Source of the DNA: JANYCG01 sp031386665 | Lineage (GTDB): Bacteria; Pseudomonadota; Gammaproteobacteria; Burkholderiales; Burkholderiaceae_C | Reading direction: 5' to 3' | Length of the DNA stretch: 64,000 nucleotides | Assembly: GCA_031386665.1 (NCBI GenBank) | Contig: JANNCN010000152.1 | Coordinates: 1 to 64,000, forward strand | Part shown: in pieces, positions 7,711 through 15,939 of the stretch | How the letters are laid out: each line of letters starts with the position of its first letter | Numbering within the stretch: the first letter of the stretch is position 1 | Translations under genes and position numbers: made by a program | The notes under the pieces: generated by a model | The model's input: only the letters and a program-made list of their open reading frames with translations | What the model was told of the DNA's origin: nothing | Databases searched by the model: none

Positions 7711-9348
7711 ATGCCACCGCCTGAGGGACTGAACCCGCCAGCCGCCGGAGAGTCGCTGGCTGCCCCAACTTCACCCCTGGCGCCCTTGGGGGTTCCGGTG
7801 TTTCGTATGTTGTGGTTCACCTGGCTGACCGCCAATGTGTGCATGTGGATGAACGATGTGGCCGCTGCCTGGATGATGAGCAGCATGACCACCACGCCGA
7901 TCTGGGTGGCCCTGGTGCAAACCGCTTCAACCCTGCCGGTCTTCTTTTTGGGACTGCCCAGCGGCGCTTTGGCAGACATTTTGAACCGAAAAAGGTTTTT
8001 GCTGTTCACGCAAGTCTGGATGGTGGGTGTTGCCTTGCTGCTGTGCATCGCTGTTTTAACCGATGCCATTTCACCAATTCTTCTGCTGGTTTTGACCTCT
8101 GCCAACGGCATTGGCCTAGCACTGCGCTGGCCTGTGTTTGCTGCCATCGTGCCAGAGCTGGTGCCGCGTTCGCAACTGCCCGCTGCGCTGGCGCTGAACG
8201 GCATTTCAATGAACGCCTCGCGCATCATTGGCCCACTGGTGGCTGGCGCGTTAATTGCAAGCCTGGGCAGTGCCTACGTGTTCATGCTCAATGCAGCGCT
8301 GTCCATAGTGGCGGCGATCGTCATTTCGCGTTGGCAACACACGCCCACACCGCAACCCTTGGGGCGCGAGAAACTGTTCAGCGCGATGCGGGTTGGCCTG
8401 CAGTACGTGGGGCAATCAACGCACTTGCAAGGCGTGCTGGTCAGAATTTCGCTGTTTTTCTTTCACTCGACCGCTTTGCTGGCCTTGCTGCCACTGGTGG
8501 CCCGTGGGCTCAAGGGCGGTGCGGCGGGCACCTACACCGTGCTGCTGTCCAGCATGGGGGCGGGGGCCATTTTGGCGGCGCTATTTTTGCCCCAATTGCG
8601 GCAAAAATGGTCGCGCGATGGTCTGGTGGCGCGAGGGGCGGCTTTGCAATCAGCGTCCATGGCGGTGGTGGCGTGCGCACCCGATGTGTTTTGGGCGGCA
8701 CCCGCCATGTTCACGGCGGGCATGGCCTGGATCACCGTGGCCAATTCTCTCAGCGTGTCGGCTCAATTGGGCCTGCCCGGCTGGGTGCGCGCACGCGGCA
8801 TGTCCATGTTTCAAATGTCCATCATGGGGGCGAGCGCTTTGGGAGCCGCTATTTGGGGCCAAGTGGCTACGCTGGCATCGGTTCAGACCAGCTTGCAAGT
8901 TGCAGCGGCCACGGGCTTCGTCAGTATGTTGATTGTCAACCGCAAAATGGTCGATCACAGCGTCGAAGAAGACTTGACGCCGTCCAAAAAGTTCAAAATT
9001 CCAGTCGCCGAAGCGCCGCCCAAAACCGGGCAGGTGGTCTCTAGCATTGAGTACCTCATCAACCCTGAACGCGCCGAAGAATTTAGGGCTTTGATGCGTT
9101 TAAGCCGCAGCAGCCGTTTGCGCCATGGCGCCTTGTCGTGGGAATTGCTGCGCGACATTGGCGACCCTGGGCGATTTGTCGAGCAGGTGGTGGATTCGTC
9201 TTGGGCGGAACACATGCGCCGCTTTGAGCGCGTGACTGCAAGCGACGCCGCGCTGCGCGACCGAAAGCTGGCTTTTCATGTGGGCGAATCCCCGCCGAAG
9301 GTGACACGCTGCGTGGTGGAGTCCACCATCAAGGACAAAACTGGTTGA
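7711..9348 (+). CDS. MFS transporter with C-terminal soluble domain (MFS_3 type)
   Basis: The 545-residue protein has about twelve hydrophobic segments between residues 25 and 415 in the major facilitator pattern, including the loop SGALADILNRKRFLL between helices 2 and 3. It fits the 'transmembrane secretion effector' branch (relatives of the enterobactin exporter EntS). After the membrane part, residues about 435-535 form a soluble domain (SSIEYLINPERAEEFRALM, then GALSWELLRDIGDPGRFVE) that resembles a dimeric alpha/beta-barrel (monooxygenase-like) fold, which is typical of this branch. The substrate is unknown. It follows guaC by 65 bp and may be co-transcribed, although no functional link is evident. 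Confidence 0.8.
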   Translation: MPPPEGLNPPAAGESLAAPTSPLAPLGVPVFRMLWFTWLTANVCMWMNDVAAAWMMSSMTTTPIWVALVQTASTLPVFFLGLPSGALADILNRKRFLLFTQVWMVGVALLLCIAVLTDAISPILLLVLTSANGIGLALRWPVFAAIVPELVPRSQLPAALALNGISMNASRIIGPLVAGALIASLGSAYVFMLNAALSIVAAIVISRWQHTPTPQPLGREKLFSAMRVGLQYVGQSTHLQGVLVRISLFFFHSTALLALLPLVARGLKGGAAGTYTVLLSSMGAGAILAALFLPQLRQKWSRDGLVARGAALQSASMAVVACAPDVFWAAPAMFTAGMAWITVANSLSVSAQLGLPGWVRARGMSMFQMSIMGASALGAAIWGQVATLASVQTSLQVAAATGFVSMLIVNRKMVDHSVEEDLTPSKKFKIPVAEAPPKTGQVVSSIEYLINPERAEEFRALMRLSRSSRLRHGALSWELLRDIGDPGRFVEQVVDSSWAEHMRRFERVTASDAALRDRKLAFHVGESPPKVTRCVVESTIKDKTG

Positions 9349-9360
9349 GGTTTTTAGAAC

Positions 9361-10251
9361 TCAAAGCCCCAACAACTGCAAAGCCAGGCGGTTCAAACGC
9401 GTTCCAGGTTGAACCATTGATTCCAGAATGCTGAAGTGGTTCAGGTCGGGCAAGGCCTCACTGACGGGCACGGCCGTGCGGCCCCAAGCGGATTGAATCA
9501 AGGCGTTGTGGCGCAAAAATTCTGAACTCTCCATTGCGCCCGCCACACTGAACAGGGTGCCTCGCCCGCCTGAAACTGCAGGGGGTGGCATCCAGGCCGG
9601 GCTGCAGCGTTTGGCCTGCGCGTGCGTGAGCTTGAGCGAACTTTGCAGATAGGGCGTTTGGCGAATGGTTTCAAGTTCAAACAAACCCGACAACGACAGG
9701 CCGTTTTTGACTAGCGCGGCAGGCAGGTCCTGTTGGTAGGCCTGCCAATTCGCCGCCATCATCATCGCCGCCAAATGCCCACCGGCAGAGTGGCCCGCCA
9801 CGGTGATTCGGGTGGGGTCGCCGCCATACTGGTCGATATGGCGAAACACCCAAGCCAACGCCTTGACGATTTGCAACGCAATGTCAGGCACCGTCACCGG
9901 GTGGGTTGGGCTGCCAGGGCACAAGGCATAGTTGGGAATCACCACGCACGCTCCGGCTTTGGAGAAAACTGGGGCAATGAAAGACTGATCCGACTTGTCC
10001 AAAGACCGCCAATAGCCACCATGAATGAAAACCATCACGGGAGCGCCCGACCCTTGGCTTGGCGGCTGCGCTGCAAAAATGTCCAGCGTCTCGCTTGCTG
10101 CAGGGCCATAGGGCAGATCAAGCTGGCCTTTTAACGCCTGCCGCGCGGCAACAGAGTCAGCCTGCCAACGCGCAAAGTGGGCATCAAACTCGGGCACCAG
10201 CCCGCGGTTGTTGTACATGCGGTCCAGCCATGCGGCATTGGGTTGGGTCAT
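9361..10251 (-). CDS. Alpha/beta hydrolase, kynurenine formamidase-like
   Basis: The start at 10251 is supported by AGGAATC just upstream. The 296-residue protein shows the oxyanion motif HGGYWRSLDKSD, the nucleophile elbow VAGHSAGGHLAAMMM and a late His in LPDLNHFSILE, completing a Ser/Asp/His triad. The N-terminus (WLDRMYNNRGLVPEF) and the spacing match the arylformamidase/kynurenine formamidase-like esterases. No other tryptophan-degradation gene is near, so the substrate is open. It ends 12 bp from the convergent MFS gene, and it follows the diguanylate cyclase gene in the same direction. Confidence 0.75.
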   Translation of the reverse strand: MTQPNAAWLDRMYNNRGLVPEFDAHFARWQADSVAARQALKGQLDLPYGPAASETLDIFAAQPPSQGSGAPVMVFIHGGYWRSLDKSDQSFIAPVFSKAGACVVIPNYALCPGSPTHPVTVPDIALQIVKALAWVFRHIDQYGGDPTRITVAGHSAGGHLAAMMMAANWQAYQQDLPAALVKNGLSLSGLFELETIRQTPYLQSSLKLTHAQAKRCSPAWMPPPAVSGGRGTLFSVAGAMESSEFLRHNALIQSAWGRTAVPVSEALPDLNHFSILESMVQPGTRLNRLALQLLGL

Positions 10252-10310
10252 GCTGATTCCTGCAAAGAAGGGTTGGAAAGAGGGTAAGAGCCAAAGCAGG
10301 CGCGTGGGCA

Positions 10311-11798
10311 TCACACAGTCAATGGCACGAAGGACGACTGGCGTCGGCGCTCCTGCTTGCCGACGGCATAAAAGCGATCCTTGGCGTTGAACATGGCCTT
10401 GTCTGCGTTTTGCAGGGCGTGCTCAATCTGCGCGGCATTGAGGCTGGTTGCGACACCCATCGCCATGCTCAGGGGCTGATCCGGGTGCTCCTGGTTATGG
10501 GCTTCGACCAAAACGTCGATGCAGGTGTGCAGGTCGTTTGCCCGCGTCGCATTGCAACCGGGCATCAAGATAACAAACTCATCGCCACCAACTCGGGCAA
10601 CGCTCGCGGGGCTACCCGCTGTGGCGCGGGTCAGCACGGCTGCGGCCCGATTGATCATGGCATCACCAGCGACGTGTCCGGCTGAGTCATTCACCTGCTT
10701 GAGGCCGTTCAGATCGATCGCCAGAATGCTCAGAGGCCAAGGGCCAGTATGGGCCAGGCGCTCCAGCTCAGCGATGAAAAAAGTCCGATTGACCAAACCT
10801 GTGAGCGAGTCGTGATGGCTCAAATACTGCAGGCGTGCCTGCGTCTTTTTGCGCGCCGTGATGTCTACACGTGACCACAGCACGCGATCCCAAGTGTCCT
10901 CATGTCCCGGCAAGAAAGTGAACTCCATATCGACATGGATCTCTTCGCCGTTCAGGTGGTAAAGAATAACTTCGCGCGGGGATATGCCAGCGCCAGACCA
11001 CAAATCAAGCAGCATGGCGACATACGCATCTCGCAACTCCGCGCGAAACACGAGAGCCAGCGAGGCTGCAAGATGCTCCTGGCTTTCTGCCCCAAACAGA
11101 GTGAGGGTTTGCCGATTCACGTCCACCGAACGGGTCTGCGCGAAGCACTGTGAGGCAAACTCAGGAAACTCGGCGATGTGCGTGGCTAGATCCCTCACGC
11201 CCTGAGCGCGCAAGTCATCAAATAGTTGCTTCACGGAACTGAAGTCATCAACCCACAACGACACTGGAGAGCAATCGAACAGACTGCGCGCGAGCTGCTC
11301 GCTGCGGTTGAGTTCTCGTTGAGCTGTAACTAGGGGAGTGATGTCTTGAAGCGACACGATGACCCGACCCCACGTGGCCTCGTGCCCTGGCAGCACCCGA
11401 ACGCTAATCTGCGCATCAATGCGGCGGCCATCCAACGCGTAGTTAACGGTTTGATTGGTGAAGTCCCGCTTGCCTTGCCACAACTGATCCAGCTCGGTAA
11501 TGATCCGGTCGAAGGTGTCATCGCGAAAAATTTCTGTTATTCGCTCAACGAGTTCAGCCTGGCTGCTGGCAACAAACAAATTCAAAGTCTTCTGGTTGAC
11601 CTTCAAGACCTTGATGCCGCTCGCGCACAGCGACAGCAATTCAGGGAACTGGCTGGCGTGGGCTTTGAAATCAACAACGCCTTGCGAGCGCCAAGACTCA
11701 AACAATTGCTTGATAGCGCTAAGGTCTTCCAGCCAGAGAGAAATGGGCGCCAACTCGAACATGAATTCAAAGTCAGCTTCAGTTGTGGTCAACGGCAT
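10311..11798 (-). CDS. Diguanylate cyclase with two tandem PAS domains
   Basis: The start at 11798 follows AGGAGG at 11-nt spacing. The 495-residue protein has no membrane segment. Two copies of the same PAS-like domain lie at about residues 15-155 and 173-315: FELAPISLWLEDLSAIKQLF and FDCSPVSLWVDDFSSVKQLF, each ending in LPGHE.TW.RV..S..DIT. The GGDEF domain follows (HHDSLTGLVNR, then RVGGDEFVILMPG with GGDEF at 404-408), so it should make cyclic-di-GMP. I see no RxxD inhibitory site at the usual place before GGDEF. The two PAS copies clearly come from an internal duplication. Confidence 0.88.
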   Translation of the reverse strand: MPLTTTEADFEFMFELAPISLWLEDLSAIKQLFESWRSQGVVDFKAHASQFPELLSLCASGIKVLKVNQKTLNLFVASSQAELVERITEIFRDDTFDRIITELDQLWQGKRDFTNQTVNYALDGRRIDAQISVRVLPGHEATWGRVIVSLQDITPLVTAQRELNRSEQLARSLFDCSPVSLWVDDFSSVKQLFDDLRAQGVRDLATHIAEFPEFASQCFAQTRSVDVNRQTLTLFGAESQEHLAASLALVFRAELRDAYVAMLLDLWSGAGISPREVILYHLNGEEIHVDMEFTFLPGHEDTWDRVLWSRVDITARKKTQARLQYLSHHDSLTGLVNRTFFIAELERLAHTGPWPLSILAIDLNGLKQVNDSAGHVAGDAMINRAAAVLTRATAGSPASVARVGGDEFVILMPGCNATRANDLHTCIDVLVEAHNQEHPDQPLSMAMGVATSLNAAQIEHALQNADKAMFNAKDRFYAVGKQERRRQSSFVPLTV

Positions 11799-11843
11799 GC
11801 GGGAAGAACCTCCTGCCGACGATTGTCTACCAAAGCGGACGCA

Positions 11844-11886
11844 CCAAAAAAACAACCCGCCCTCGAATGACCGAGGACGGGTTGTT
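11844..11886 (-). terminator. Rho-independent terminator of the rhlE-like gene
   Basis: On the minus strand AACAACCCG-tCCTCG pairs across a short loop with CGAGG-gCGGGTTGTT and runs into seven Ts. It lies 17 bp after the helicase stop codon. Confidence 0.88.
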
Positions 11887-11902
11887 CTGTCAGAACCGAA
11901 AG

Positions 11903-13858
11903 TTAAGCGCTGCGGGCTGGGCGCTTTTTCGCGTCACGCGGCACAAACACTTTGCCGCCATTGCCCAAAGGTGCTGGCTTGCCAAAACCGGGCTTCACGC
12001 CCATTGGTTTGCCAAAGCCGGGCTTTGCAAAAGGCGGCTTGCGATCACCAAAATCTCCGCGTGGAGCGCCCCGGTCGCCCTCGAAACCGCCACGGTCATT
12101 GCGGTCGCCACCAAAGTTGCGGTCGCCTGAGGCATTGCGGTCGCCTGCGAAGCGGTCGTTGAAACCACCCTTGCGCTCGTAATTGAAGCCGCCGTCGCCG
12201 CCGTTGTTGTTGAAGCTAGCGGGCGCGCCAAAGTTCTTCTCGGCAAAACCTCGCTGGGCACCAAACCCACCTGCACGGCCACCGGAGTTGCGGTCATTGC
12301 GGTCGCGCGAGAAACCACCGCCACCGCCCCGGTTGTCGCGGTCACCACGGCCACCAAAACCAGACGGTGGACGCGAATCAGGAATACGCTGCTTGGGCTC
12401 AAGCCCTGGCACTACTTCAGATTTGATAGGCTGGCGGGTGTAGCCTTCGATGTCGAAAATCTTGCGGCGGTCGCGCAGCTCGGCAAAGGTCACGGCAATG
12501 CCGTCGCGGCCAGCGCGGCCGGTGCGACCAATGCGATGGGTGTAGTCTTCAGCTTTCATGGGCAAGCCAAAGTTGAACACGTGGCTGATGGTGGGCACGT
12601 CGATACCACGGGCTGCCACGTCGGTTGCGACCAAAATTTGCACATGGCCCTCGCGCAGCGCCATCAGACGGCGGTTGCGCAAGCCTTGGTTCAATGCACC
12701 ATGCAAGGCCACGGCGCTAAAGCCGTCTTGCTGCAAGTCGTTGGCCAAACCATCGCACTCGACTTGGGTGCTGGCAAATACGATTGCCTGGTTGATGGTG
12801 GTGTCGCGCAACCAGTGGTCGAGCAATTTGCGTTTGTGTTGCGTGTTGTCGGCCCAAAACAGCATTTGCTTGATGTTCTGGTGTTTTTCTTGCGGCGAAT
12901 CAATTTGCACGCGCTGTGGCTCGCGCATCACGCGGGTTGCCAGCTGCTGAATGCGCGGTGCCAGCGTGGCGCTGAACATCATGGTCTGCTTGCGCTCAAT
13001 GGTGAGCTGGTTCACTTCAGCCAAGTCATCAGCAAAGCCCAGGTCGAGCATGCGGTCGGCCTCATCGACCACCAAAAACTGAACTTTGTCGAGTTTGATT
13101 TGCATCGAACGCTGCAAGTCAAGCAGACGGCCCGGTGTTGCCACCACCAAATTGGCGTTTTGCAGCTTGGCGATTTGCAACTGGTAGGGCATGCCGCCCA
13201 CCACGTTGGCCACGCGCAGACCACGACAATGGCGCACCAGGTCAATCGCGTCATGCGCGACTTGCTGGGCCAATTCACGGGTGGGGCACAAAATCAGGGC
13301 GCCTGGCTCGGCTGCTTTGAAATGGCGCGGGTTGGTCGGGTCTTTGCGTTTGGCGCGCTTAGGAGGCGCTTCGCCACGGGCTTCAGCGTCTGCCACGGCT
13401 TTCTCGAACTCGGCACGCTCATCTGCAGCGGCTTGCACGTCTTGCATCAGCAAGGTGTGCAACACTGGCAACAAAAACGCGGCGGTTTTGCCGCTTCCGG
13501 TTTGGCTGGACACCATCAGGTCAATGAAGCGGGCAGCTCCCTTGACGCCCTTAGCGTCATTGCCACCATGAGAACCTGGCGCGCCTTGCATGGCCAAAGG
13601 AATGGTTTTAAGTTGAACCGTGGTCGGTTGGGTGAAACCCAGATCCTTGACGGCAGCAATCAGCTCTGGCGCCAAGCCCAAGGTGACAAAACCGTTGGGG
13701 ACGTCTTGAACTTCAGGCTCGACCAAGGCTGCGCCGTCGGTCATTGGGGCCGATGGCTGCTCAGGCTCACTCGTGAAAGTGTCTTTGGCGAAAGAGTCGT
13801 CGTTGGAAAAATTTTGGGCAGGCGAAAAGTCGCTTGCCGCGTCGAAAGCGTCAGTCAT
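11903..13858 (-). CDS. rhlE: DEAD-box ATP-dependent RNA helicase, RhlE type
   Basis: The start is taken at the ATG at 13858, with GAGA upstream. The 651-residue protein has the Q motif (GFTQPTTVQLKTIP), Walker A SSQTGSGKTAAFLLP, PTRELAQQ, TPGRLLD, VVDEADRMLDLGF, the SAT motif FSATLAPR and the motif VI HRIGRTGRAGR. Between motif I and motif Ia there is an unusual 60-residue charged insertion (ADERAEFEKAVADAEARG and following). The last 170 residues are a Gly/Arg/Asn/Asp-rich tail with repeated GDRN units, typical of RNA-binding RGG tails. It unwinds structured RNA during ribosome assembly and cold growth by family knowledge. Confidence 0.9.
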   Translation of the reverse strand: MTDAFDAASDFSPAQNFSNDDSFAKDTFTSEPEQPSAPMTDGAALVEPEVQDVPNGFVTLGLAPELIAAVKDLGFTQPTTVQLKTIPLAMQGAPGSHGGNDAKGVKGAARFIDLMVSSQTGSGKTAAFLLPVLHTLLMQDVQAAADERAEFEKAVADAEARGEAPPKRAKRKDPTNPRHFKAAEPGALILCPTRELAQQVAHDAIDLVRHCRGLRVANVVGGMPYQLQIAKLQNANLVVATPGRLLDLQRSMQIKLDKVQFLVVDEADRMLDLGFADDLAEVNQLTIERKQTMMFSATLAPRIQQLATRVMREPQRVQIDSPQEKHQNIKQMLFWADNTQHKRKLLDHWLRDTTINQAIVFASTQVECDGLANDLQQDGFSAVALHGALNQGLRNRRLMALREGHVQILVATDVAARGIDVPTISHVFNFGLPMKAEDYTHRIGRTGRAGRDGIAVTFAELRDRRKIFDIEGYTRQPIKSEVVPGLEPKQRIPDSRPPSGFGGRGDRDNRGGGGGFSRDRNDRNSGGRAGGFGAQRGFAEKNFGAPASFNNNGGDGGFNYERKGGFNDRFAGDRNASGDRNFGGDRNDRGGFEGDRGAPRGDFGDRKPPFAKPGFGKPMGVKPGFGKPAPLGNGGKVFVPRDAKKRPARSA

Positions 13859-14144
13859 TTGTATCTCACACGCGAGTGCCAGCGTCGCTGGTCGCTCCGT
13901 CAATGGTTGTAAATACATCAACCATCAAACGGAACCTGCGCTCGAAAAGCCTTGAAGGCGATTCATTCAGCGCTTGGGACTTGTTCTGAGCAGCGTCAAA
14001 TTGAAGCTGCAACCAAGCCCATTGTGTGAGGGGAGATGTGCAAATATGCGCTTTTTCTAGCGCAGCCTCAGATTATGGCACAAATCCGGGTTTCTACCTA
14101 ACGTTGTGGGCCATGCTGATGAAATGAGGGAGTATTCTCTAATT

Positions 14145-15095
14145 ATGAATCGGCAGTTTGATTCCCTACCCCCCACAAATTTGGCCAAGCGCACTGGCAG
14201 CGGTTTGGCTACCAGTTCAGATTGGGCAGCATTCCTGGTTTTCACGGCCCTGCAATTTTTCGGAGCACCCGCCATGGCGATTGACCTTGCACCCCTTTGG
14301 AACCATGCCCAACCGGCCTTGAGCGAACAGCGCTTTCGCCAAGCCCTGGCGACGGCCACCGGCGACGACGCCCTGATCTTGCAGACCCAAATTGCGCGCA
14401 CTTATGGCATCCGGCGTGACTTTGCAGAAGCGCAAAAAATACTGAGATCGGTCGCAGAACCCATCCAGCAGGCGGGCTTTGAGGCTCGCGCGCATTACGC
14501 GCTGGAACTGGGGCGCACCTACGCGTCGGCCACGCATTCGCCTGAATCGCAAACCGAAACCGCCAAAGCCACGGCCCGGGCGGCCTACCAAGAAGCCCTG
14601 GACATCGCGCGTGCAGGCCAATTGGACGGCTTGGCGATTGACGCGATTCACATGTTCGCGTTCATCGACATGGCTCCCGTAGACCAGCTCAAATGGGCAC
14701 AGCAGGCCCTGGCGATTTCAACGACTTCAAGCCAGAGCGCCGCCAAAAAATGGGAAGGGTCCATTCGCAACAATCTGGGCATGGCGCTGCACGGTCTGGG
14801 GCGTTTTGAGGACGCTTTGGCAGAGTTCAAAAGGGCCCTGGCCATTCGAAAACAAGGTACTAACGCAGGCTCGATCCGCGTCGCGCACTGGATGGTGGCT
14901 TGGACCTTGCGCGCTTTGAAACGCCATGAAGAGTCGCTGGGGATTCAATTGCGCTTAGAGCAAGACTGCGCCGCTGCAGGCGAGCCCGACCCTTATGTGT
15001 TTGAGGAGCTTGAGATTTTGTACCGCGCCAAAGGGGACGAAGCGCGGGCCATTCACTACGCGCAACTGCAAAAAGTGGGTGCGAAACCGCAATAG
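14145..15095 (+). CDS. Exported TPR-containing protein
   Basis: The most likely start is the ATG at 14145, preceded by GAGGGAG; ATGs at 14106 and 14124 are possible. A hydrophobic segment (AAFLVFTALQFFGAPAMA) near residue 35 may be an uncleaved anchor or a signal peptide. Residues about 75-310 contain degenerate tetratricopeptide repeats, the clearest being NNLGMALHGLGRFEDALAEFKRALAIRKQG. This resembles the TPR proteins often annotated as hypothetical in Comamonadaceae, and no enzyme motif is visible. It is a lone gene whose 3' end points toward repeat copy B. Confidence 0.65.
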   Translation: MNRQFDSLPPTNLAKRTGSGLATSSDWAAFLVFTALQFFGAPAMAIDLAPLWNHAQPALSEQRFRQALATATGDDALILQTQIARTYGIRRDFAEAQKILRSVAEPIQQAGFEARAHYALELGRTYASATHSPESQTETAKATARAAYQEALDIARAGQLDGLAIDAIHMFAFIDMAPVDQLKWAQQALAISTTSSQSAAKKWEGSIRNNLGMALHGLGRFEDALAEFKRALAIRKQGTNAGSIRVAHWMVAWTLRALKRHEESLGIQLRLEQDCAAAGEPDPYVFEELEILYRAKGDEARAIHYAQLQKVGAKPQ

Positions 15096-15140
15096 CTCGA
15101 CTTCGCCAAGCTCGACCGCTGGTTTCAAGAGCGGTTTAAA

Positions 15141-15257
15141 TGCTATAATATAAATAGCAAATTATGCATATATTTCGGGAGCTAGAGGCCTATTTTATTC
15201 ATATTTTGGCAGTTTTTGACATTTTGGCGGAAAAAAGAACCTGCAGGTTCTTTTTTT
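15141..15257 (+). repeat. Modular intergenic repeat, copy B
   Basis: The head is TGCTAT...ATAGCAAATTATGCATA, then TTTCGGGAGCTAGAGGCC and TATTTTATTCATATTTTGG. The tail at 15231-15256 is a perfect 26-bp palindrome centred on CTGCAG, with GAACCTGCAGGTTC flanked by A6 and T6, which is also a perfect bidirectional terminator shape. It separates the convergent TPR gene and orn. Confidence 0.88.
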
Positions 15258-15279
15258 GTCAAAAATCTCGAAAACAACC

Positions 15280-15882
15280 CTACTCAACCGGCGGCTGAAA
15301 AAACTTCGCCCGGTAATGCGCCAGCTCATCGATGGACTCGTGCACGTCTGACAGGGCGGTGTGCCACTGCTTCTTTTTGAACGATTTGTAAACGTCAGGC
15401 CGCCAGCGTTTGGCCAGCTCCTTCAAGGTGCTCACATCCACATTGCGGTAATGAAAAAATGCCTCAAGTTGCGGCATGTACTTGGCCAGAAACCGGCGAT
15501 CTTGCCCAATGCTGTTGCCGCACAGCGGAGCCACGCCCGGCTTCACGTAGTCGACCAAAAACGCGATGATTTGAGCTTGCGCTTGCGCTTCAGTGACGGT
15601 GGATTCCTTCACTTTCGCAATCAGCCCGCTGTTGCCATGGGTGGTTTTGTTCCATTTGTCCATGCGCTCCAGCAACTCGTCGCTTTGCGCAATCACTAAA
15701 ACCGGGCCTTCGATCCGGGGCGTCAGGTCAGGGCCAGTGACGATGATGGCAATTTCTATGATGCGCTCAACTTCAGGGTCCAGGCCCGTCATTTCGCAGT
15801 CCAGCCACACCAAATTTTTATCTGACTTTTTCAAACCTGCCGGAGATTCGATTGGCGCGAGATGGGTGTTCTTGTAAGGCAT
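15280..15882 (-). CDS. orn: Oligoribonuclease
   Basis: Orn degrades 2-5 nt RNA oligomers, including pGpG from cyclic-di-GMP turnover. The 200-residue protein starts at the ATG at 15882. The DEDDh active site is complete: D and E in VWLDCEMTGLD, D in GNSIGQDRRFLAKYMPQLE, and H and D in WHTALSDVHESIDELAHYR. About 20 residues precede the usual N-terminus, with the conserved core starting at KNLVWLDCEM. It diverges from the M48 protease gene with 57 bp between the two starts. Confidence 0.95.
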   Translation of the reverse strand: MPYKNTHLAPIESPAGLKKSDKNLVWLDCEMTGLDPEVERIIEIAIIVTGPDLTPRIEGPVLVIAQSDELLERMDKWNKTTHGNSGLIAKVKESTVTEAQAQAQIIAFLVDYVKPGVAPLCGNSIGQDRRFLAKYMPQLEAFFHYRNVDVSTLKELAKRWRPDVYKSFKKKQWHTALSDVHESIDELAHYRAKFFQPPVE

Positions 15883-15939
15883 AGCTTGAATTGTCGCTGA
15901 TGGCCTAAACTTAAAGGGTTTCACCCTCTTCGGATCACT

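Noticed and set aside
12536..13912. Long plus-strand open frame opposite the RhlE-type gene (458 codons)
   Set aside because: It is the mirror of a GC-rich helicase gene, shows no start signal or known domain, and its amino acid use is that of an antisense shadow.
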